A DNA stretch of 64,000 bases. It comes from Mastigias papua. Its lineage: Eukaryota > Cnidaria > Scyphozoa > Rhizostomeae > Mastigiidae. Below, in pieces: positions 23,403-64,000 of this stretch. The stretch lies in the NCBI GenBank assembly GCA_964019165.1, contig OZ025276.1, forward strand, positions 6,013,840 to 6,077,839, read 5' to 3'. Numbering within the stretch: the stretch's first letter is position 1; each line of letters begins with the position of its first letter. Below the pieces are notes generated by a model that worked only from the letters and a program-made list of their open reading frames with translations, made no database searches and was not told where the DNA came from. The position numbers and the translations under genes are program-made.

Positions 23403-23518
23403 AAGTTGCACCCTCAGATGTGACTTAAGTGAGCAATACATGGTAGCTTGGTGAGTTTTTTATATGAATTATTATTTCTTTGCGAGTTTCAAACCGTCGA
23501 ATCTGAATTAGGCCTAGC

Positions 23519-24560
23519 CATGGCAGAAATTGACGCGCTTAACAGAAGGATAAATGGAAAAATCAAGTTTGTCAAGTTTATTTCGGAAGGAACGCTGGAG
23601 GTACTATACAAAAGGGAACCCAGGGACATGGAAAGGCAATTCAGTATGTTCGAAACTAAATTGGAGGAATATCAAAGTCTAAAACTACAAATTTTATAGC
23701 TGAAAATAGAGAATGGTGAGAAAACAGAAGACAAGATTGAATGGAGATCACAAATAGATGATAATCTGAAAGAATTCAAGCCTTTGATTGAAACTTTGAA
23801 GAAGTCATTAGCAGATGTAAAAGACAAACAGCCAGGAATCACACAACAAAAATTGGGACAATAAACAGAAGAATCCGGTCGTGCTATTTAGGCTAAGCTA
23901 CCAAAAATTGGAAATTACTGAGCTCAAAGGAACTCACATAGATTAGTCCGATTTTGGAACCAATTCAAAGCAGAAATTGACAAACAAAGCATCGACCCTA
24001 TAGCAAAGTTCAACTATTTCAAAGAATCTCTCGATCCCAAGGCACGTTTACTGATAAAAAATATTATGCATAACAGTGATCGATACGCGAGAGCAAATCA
24101 AATTTTGAAGGCTAGATTTGGAAACCCGCTGAAGTGGTCAACGCCCATATTGAAATGGTTATGAATCTACCCCACATTAAGGGGGTAAACGTAGCAAGAA
24201 TTGATGAATTTCTGAATAAACTCTTTCCAAGTATTCAAGCTCTGGAATCTGTGGGTAAATTGCGAGAGATTGCTGGGTATGCTAGGATGACCCTAAACAA
24301 GCTGAAAGGAATTAGAGCAGATCCAATCAGACTAGATGACGATTGGCAAGAATGGGGGTTCCCTAAACTTGTGGAGGCGTTAACCAAATGGGCAGAGAGA
24401 AACTCAATACATAACGAAATAAGAGAGAAAGTTTTCACAACCAAAGGAACGTATCAGAAAAGGCAGTGTGTTTATTGTGGCAATTCCAATCGCAAATCAG
24501 CTGATTGCAAAAAGGTCCAAAGGGCGAGTGAACGTAGAAATACACTTCGAGAGAAAGATT
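23519..24560 (+). pseudogene. BEL/Pao gag remnant
   Basis: Begins MAEIDALNRRINGKIKF, continues through coiled-coil-like segments with stops, then NSHRLVRFWNQFKAEIDK and FNYFKESLDPKARLLIKNI, the usual Pao gag core. From 24134 a 192-codon frame carries LPHIKGVNVARIDEFLNKL, RMTLNKLKGI and ALTKWAERNS, and a zinc-knuckle CVYCGNSNRKSADC in which the usual His is Arg. Gag packages the element RNA into particles; this copy cannot make an intact protein. Confidence 0.75.
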
Positions 24561-24627
24561 GTGGTTCAACTGCACGTGATCTGGGCACAGAGCTTCTTCA
24601 TGTGAGAGTAAAGGAAGTTGTGCAACT

Positions 24628-27225
24628 TTGGATAAACACCTCAGTGATTATGTACACAAGTTTCCAGAAGCGGTGGGAGAGATCAAAAGAAGCTTATTTG
24701 TTGATGATTTGATATTGGGAGAGGTTCATTACATGAAGAGAAACATCTTAAGAAAACAGCAGAGGATATTTTTGGCGAAGCTCAATTCAAGCTACACAAA
24801 TGGCATACAAATTGCAATGAGATTGTTCAAGCGCAGGCTGCACATGAAGATGTAGATACAGAAAATAGCTTTGCAAAACATCAGCTTGGAGTAGCAAAAT
24901 GTGAAACGAGGATTTCAGGAGTAAGTCAGAACACAGCTGAAGATACTATCAGTATTTTCTTCAGGCTAAAGGACAATAAGAAAACAAAGAGAGGAGTTTT
25001 GCAGGCGCTAGCATCTATATATTATCCTTTAGGAAAAGCTGCCCCAATTACACTGATCGGAAAGTCGATATTGAGAGAAATCTGTGAAGACCAACGGAAG
25101 TGGGATTTAGAGTTGTCAGAAACATTAAAAAAGGAAGTGGTTGAGATCGACCAAATCCCTACCTGAGAAATTAAGAGTGCCTCGAAGCATTCCAAACAGA
25201 GAAGATGCCATAAGAGAGATAAAGCTTCATGCATTCGCAGATGCAGGTTTCACAGGAGTAGCAGCTGTTGTTTATGCACATGTTGTCTCAGAGAAAGTAA
25301 GTCAACATGGGGTTACTGACAGCAAAGGCTCGAATAAAAGGGTCTCAAAATCCCGAGATTTGAACTAATTTCAGCTCATATGGTTGCTAATCTAGTGGAA
25401 GATGTAAAGAGAGCGCTGTTGGAATACCTTATCACTGCAGTTATCCGATGCAAAAATCAAGGAAAAGGGTTATACTCAGTGGTGACATGTTCCCACCTTG
25501 GAAAAACCTGCAGATATTGCCAGTAGAGGCTGCCCTCCTCTACAGTAGAGGCTATTATAGCAAACATAAAGATAGCTGGTTTAAGGGACCAGAGCAGATG
25601 AAGGAAGAAAAGCTATGCCACCTAACATAGCAACAAAAGATACAGAGGAGACAGAAAGCGAAACAAAGACAGCAAAGTTGACATGTAGAACAGCAGTAGA
25701 AGAGGATAACTCGTTAGATCACGTACTTGAGAAATTCACATTCAAGAAGTTTATAAGAATTACAGCGCTGGTGAGAAGATTCATTGCAAACTGCAAAATC
25801 AAAAGAAATGAGCGAAAGCGAGGTCCAAAAACTACAGATGAATTCAATAGAGTATAGGATAAGTGGATATTGAGAATTCAAAGGAGACAAGAAAGATCAG
25901 AGACATTTTTAGGAAGAGCTAAGAGCTTAGGATAGAAGAAAAATGAGAAAGGTATCTATGTTTCCCATGGAAGAATTCAAGGGGAGAAACCAATTTTCTA
26001 CCAAGTTCCATCTAGTGCACAGAAAAGGTGATAGCACATGCTCATCGCTACACATTGTGTGGGGGTATGGGGTGTGTGGGGATATGGGGTGTGTGGGGGT
26101 GTTGGTCTAACAATGGCCAAAGTGAGAGAGATGTTCTAGGTACCCCGATTAAGACAAATGAAAAAGAAAGTGATTAAGAGCTGTTATTCATGAAAAAGGT
26201 TTCCCGCAGCACCTTAATGGACTTTGCGGGCTAAATCAAGTACGTAGCAAGGAAGCAGACAGAAGAAAAGGCCTATATTGTGATAATTGCTTGCAGTTTA
26301 ACACGAGTCGTATACATAGAACTTCCGCAAGATTCTACAGTCAGCTCATTCATGTCAATATTAAGAATAGGTCATAGCAAGGAGAGGCAGGTCAAGAGTA
26401 ATTTACTCCGATAACGCCCAAAGCTTTAAAGCAGTAGCAAGCTCCATAAAATCTGCAATGCGAGATGAGAAGTTACATGAGTTCTTAACTGCTCTGTCTA
26501 TATCCTGGCATTTTAATGTGAGCAAGGCAACTTGGTGGAGTGGACAGTTTGAACGTACTATTGGAACAAGCAAAGATGCTATGTACAAGGTCCTGGAAAA
26601 GGCAAATATGAAGTTTAATGAGTTGAAGGAAATGTTACTAGATGTTGAAATGATAATGAACAACAGACCACTCAGTTACGCGGAAGGTGTTTAGCAATTA
26701 CCAGTTTTAATGCCAAATATGATGCTAACAAGCGACAGAAACGCATTATTGGAAGCGAATATTCATGAGATCAGGGAAAAGACTTGCGAACGAGAGCGAA
26801 GTACCCTAAAAAATGCAGAGACAATCTATGGAAACGATGGAAGGCAGAGTGCCTTAGATTGCCAAGAGAAAGACATAATATGAAGACTAAAAACAAATAC
26901 CAGCCGATCACAATCGGACAAGTCATTATAATTCATGGAGAGGAAACGAACAGAGGGGTTTGGAAGGTTGGTGTACATGGTGGAACAGTGTATTCAAGGA
27001 CGAGATGAAATAGGCAGAGCAGCCAGGTTGAGAACAGGGAAGAACAAGATAGAAAGAGCACTGCAAATGGTGTACCCTTTTGAATTACAATGTGGCATAC
27101 ATTCCGAAAAGGAAATGAGCCCACAAGCTAGAGAATTTAGGCCACGGAGAAGAGCCGCAGAAATAGCAAAGGAGTCTGTCGCAGAAACTTTCAGATATGA
27201 AGACGATAGAAGGAACCCTAATTGA
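24628..27225 (+). pseudogene. BEL/Pao pol remnant (RT end, RNase H, integrase)
   Basis: Starts at the tail of RT (EIKRSLFVDDLILGE, where VDD is the catalytic pair), then FKLHKWHTN-type sequence, RGVLQALASIYYPLGKAAPI, ILREICEDQRKWD, and RNase H-like RFELISAHMVANLVEDVK in another frame. The integrase shows KAMRDEKLHEF-like and SISWHFNVSKATWWSGQFER, with the catalytic Glu in GQFERTIG, then LLDVEMIMNNRPLSYAEG. It ends with the C-terminal MVYPFELQC and AREFRPRRRAAEIAKESV. There are many in-frame stops. Confidence 0.8.
26046..26105. repeat. G-rich tandem repeat inside the BEL element
   Basis: About 2.5 copies of a roughly 20-bp unit TGTGTGGGGGTATGGGG. Several runs of four or five G's close together make a G-quadruplex plausible on this strand. 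Confidence 0.8.
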
Positions 27226-27260
27226 TGTTTGACCCCTATTCGGCTCAAAAAGGGGGAGTA

Positions 27261-27438
27261 TGTCGGAAATACAATAACCCCCTGGAAACGAACATTAGAA
27301 CTCAGAAATGTTGCTTCTACTTTTTCATGTTGTGAGAGGGACACTTTGATGTTTGTTGTTTTTGAGCTATGCTTTTCATTCAACTAAGAAATAACGTTGT
27401 GAGTTTATTTTTGTGCTCATTCTACATGAATCCCAACA
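27261..27438 (+). repeat. BEL/Pao 3' LTR
   Basis: Second LTR, preceded by the purine tract at about 27247-27260. Confidence 0.85.
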
Positions 27439-29013
27439 AAAGCAAACATTTCGTACGAATATTATATTGCCTATAGCATTTTGTATTTATTTCGGCAATG
27501 ATCAGATACCAGAAAGTAACCATGACGACAAAGAAATACATCGAAGACAAAATAGCAAAATCAACAGAAATACCTCGCACGAAATTGGAGATAAAAGCGA
27601 ATGTTATAGAGCACGATAGTTTGATAGCAAAATAAATTATGAACAAACAATTTGAAATAAAACCTGGTTAAAATATGAACTGAACTAAACTGAACTGAAT
27701 TGTTGGCATAACTATCTGTCTAGCGGCTGAAGGACATTTTAAGGGTCCCGATTATGCCCAAGGAAAGTGAATACCTAGCTTATCGGAAGCATGATCGCTA
27801 ATATAGAGACTGAATGGGATTTAAGCAAATTTTAAAGTCTTTTGAAGTCATCCCAAACACTCCTTCACTACAATAAAGGTAGCACTAGTCAAGTCTGAAT
27901 GGTAAAGAAAAATCTTTGATCAAAAAATACTGCAGTATCACTTTTTCATGAAAGGGAATAAAATTGAACAACATAGTTAGAAAAAGTTATCACGGCCACA
28001 GATGTCCATTTTTCACAATGCTGATCACGCATTAAGTAAAGAAACAAAAACGCTCCTTTTATTACATTTCCTTACAGACATTAATCAAGAATTCAAATTC
28101 CTAGCAAGCAAATGCTTGTTCAAACCAATTGACAACCGAATTTGCTCACAACTCTTGAAAAATTCTCTTAAATCAAAACTTGACTTAAACATTTATGGCT
28201 TGGCTGCACTCCTTCATACCACCTTCGCTATGAATACTAATCGCTCATGCCTGCACTTCCCAGAGCTTTAAAAGCACAATGAACATTCAATTTGTATTGA
28301 TTGAAGAACAAATAACTAATGTATCATCAACATAGGCAAATATTTATTAGAGGAAGAAGACATGCTAAGGAAGACAAAACTGAAGTAGTCATGGATCCTT
28401 TGAATACTCTCTAGGAAGTAGCAAAAGGAAGATGGCAGATAACGTAACTATAACAGAGGGCATTCGCATAAAAACAAACTAATAACTAAAGTACAAGTCA
28501 GGTCATTTACCTTGCTTGCCAGCAGTCCTTAGTGATCGTCACCCAAATAATTGAGGCGTAGAAATGAATGACAGGTATATTTGTCCATAACTTATAAAAT
28601 GACCTGATGATGGTGTCACGTGACATTGCACTAGATTTAAAAAATTGACTTAAACTCACAGTATTAATTACTAAAACTGTGCAAAAAATCAAGGACGACG
28701 AGCAGTTCTCTTATAAATATCCAAAATCCAAAAGATTCTGCCCACTGAAGATGTAAATACAACATTTGCCAAACGGGATAATATCAAGAATCCATTCATG
28801 TTGAGTCAAAAGGTCACTTTACTAATCTACTGACTATAGTAATCTACTTATCTTAGTAGATATTACAGTGCCTTATCATTTATGAATACCCAGCTCGTAA
28901 AAGAAAAAAACTTATTTGGTTGAAACAGAAGCGCTTCTTCGAATTTAAAGAGCTATTTCAAGTTAAAATTGAAGATGTTTTGTCTGCAGTAAGAAGACGA
29001 ATATTTTTTAAAC
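27439..29013. other. Stretch between the BEL element and RWDD1
   Basis: No recognisable gene. Open frames at 28002-28271 (plus) and 28507-28692 (minus) match nothing I know and have ordinary AT-rich composition. The 3' UTR of RWDD1 should lie at the right edge of this region, just below 29365. Confidence 0.35.
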
Positions 29014-29235
29014 CAAAACAGTTAATATATGAAAGCGAGGAATGATGGAAATGCCGTCAACAAGCATTGCAAAATCAATGACAAACTAGTCTGGTTTTGT
29101 TATTTGAAAAGGGTGCAAAGCAATTTTAATTGTGGCAAAACAGTTAATACATGAGAGCGAGGAATGATGAAAATGTCAGCAGCAAGTACTGCGAAATCAA
29201 ATCACAACCTAGTCTGGCTTTGATATTTGAAATGA
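29014..29235. repeat. 122-bp period tandem duplication
   Basis: Bases 29014-29112 and 29136-29235 repeat each other in the same orientation (CAAAACAGTTAATA, GCGAGGAATGATG, CTAGTCTGG, TATTTGAAA). Two copies, about 85 percent identical. It is just downstream of the RWDD1 stop codon on the minus strand and could fall in its 3' UTR or flank. Confidence 0.75.
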
Positions 29236-29364
29236 GTTCAATGGAATCCTACCTGTAGTATTCAGTTGACAGAATAGAAGAAGAGTTGATTTTGGATAGC
29301 ATATAAATTGAATTGACCAAGATTACAATTATGAAAAGCTTTATAAAACAATATATATTCATAT

Positions 29365-63281
<33,917 letters not shown>

Positions 63282-64000
63282 CTAGAATACAATTAATCTC
63301 CTCAGTGAATTATCATGAAGAGCAACATAAGCTTCATTTCAATGAAATAAAAACAGTGTTGCAAAAGCTGACAATTTGACGACAAAACTAACACGCTAGA
63401 TCACAAAAGAACATTTTGAGGTGAGCTCCTCTGATCTTTGGCTAACTAAAAGAGCTTAACAGTGATGTAAGTCAGGCAGAAATCAAGTAATTACCAGGTG
63501 TGATAAATTATTACAAATGATCAACTGATGTCTTAACAATGAAGGGGTATTTGGGATATTATATCAAAGCAAGAAAACCCCAATGGGATCAAAAAGAATA
63601 CAGTGGAATAGAAGACTTCCCTAAGTACAAAAGGAACGATCCAAAAAACTTAATAAGCACTCATAAATTAAAAAATAATTGTGATTGGGTCCCCAATAGA
63701 CAAAGACGAGCTTTCAATAATTCTTTATTGCCTGCTTACCATTAAATGCTCCCTATAACGATCAATAAAATAGGGGTGATATATTACAATAGCAGGAAGC
63801 CTGTCAGTTACTTATCACAAGCATGCCAACAACAGAAAGGAAAATTGTCTATGGACATTATCCCTAAAAGACAAAAAGCCACAATGCGCTTGGCTGTTTA
63901 ATACACATTTCATATTCACTATATGGGTATCCACTCCCTAAAATTACCAAGCTTCTCATATACAGTATATGCCAACAACGATGATAGATCAGAAAGCACC
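63282..64000. other. RWDD1 first intron, partial
   Basis: No match to the expected first exon (acidic MTDY...EQRNELEALESIYP-type sequence) on the minus strand up to 64000. Otherwise featureless. Confidence 0.45.

Larger units (their letters stand above)
23218..27438 (+). mobile_element. BEL/Pao LTR retrotransposon, internally deleted
   Basis: A 4.2-kb element bounded by two related LTRs (23218-23402 and 27261-27438), each starting TGTC and ending near CCCAACA. A purine tract, AAAAAGGGGGAGTA, sits directly before the 3' LTR, as expected for plus-strand priming. Inside are gag-like, RT, RNase H and integrase remnants of BEL/Pao type in the right order, with many stops. Gag runs straight into the end of the RT palm, so protease and most of RT are deleted. 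Possible target duplication AAAG on both sides, too short to be sure. The divergent LTRs indicate an old insertion. Confidence 0.85.

Overview
This window is animal nuclear DNA. It is AT-rich, with short exons bounded by GT/AG splice sites and introns of 6 to 13 kb packed with transposable elements. The element mix (BEL/Pao LTR, several CR1/L2-like LINEs, an RTE-like LINE, a Penelope-like RT with a GIY-YIG tail, Tigger/pogo, Harbinger with a MADF-BESS ORF, a THAP transposase) is typical of marine invertebrates. A cnidarian, probably an anthozoan, is my best guess; that is inference from repeat style, not proof.

Three host genes can be supported. (1) An RWDD1 (RWD-domain) orthologue on the minus strand runs from beyond 63.3 kb down to 29.4 kb. 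Five exons with compatible phases (63198-63281, 58403-58530, 45492-45762, 33930-33992, 29365-29462) encode everything after the first exon, which is not in the window. (2) A WD40-repeat protein on the plus strand ends in exons 4599-4788 and 11530-11711, which join in frame, with a polyadenylation signal at 11796. (3) Convergent to it on the minus strand is a candidate secreted protein or peptide precursor made of two phase-compatible exons (19017-19239 with a signal peptide and a GTAAGT donor; 11895-12109 with many dibasic sites). I recognise no family for it, and it is the best candidate here for something undescribed.

Most of the rest is mobile DNA. 0.2-2.9 kb: a HIRAN-like ORF and a decayed Tigger. 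5.3-6.5 kb: a LINE 3' end with an inverted duplication. 7.4-8.5 kb: direct and tandem repeats. 13.6-22.9 kb: LINE and Harbinger remnants. 23.2-27.4 kb: a BEL/Pao element with both LTRs. 32.5-33.8 kb: a THAP-transposase element with long TIRs. 35.3-42.0 kb: a LINE, then an RTE-like element split by a second LINE. 43.4-45.4 kb: a nearly perfect 1.2-kb palindrome carrying the GIY-YIG end of a Penelope-like element, between long (TA)n tracts. 46.0-52.0 kb: a stack of DNA transposons (MITE, Tigger, MITE, a nearly intact Harbinger split by another MITE, and a pogo MITE), several with clear target-site duplications. 53-62.5 kb: a Myb-like transposon ORF, LINE pieces and a Penelope-like RT.

The elements from 29.5 kb upward all lie inside RWDD1 introns, so this gene shows how insertions have expanded a conserved gene to more than 34 kb without breaking its splice phases.
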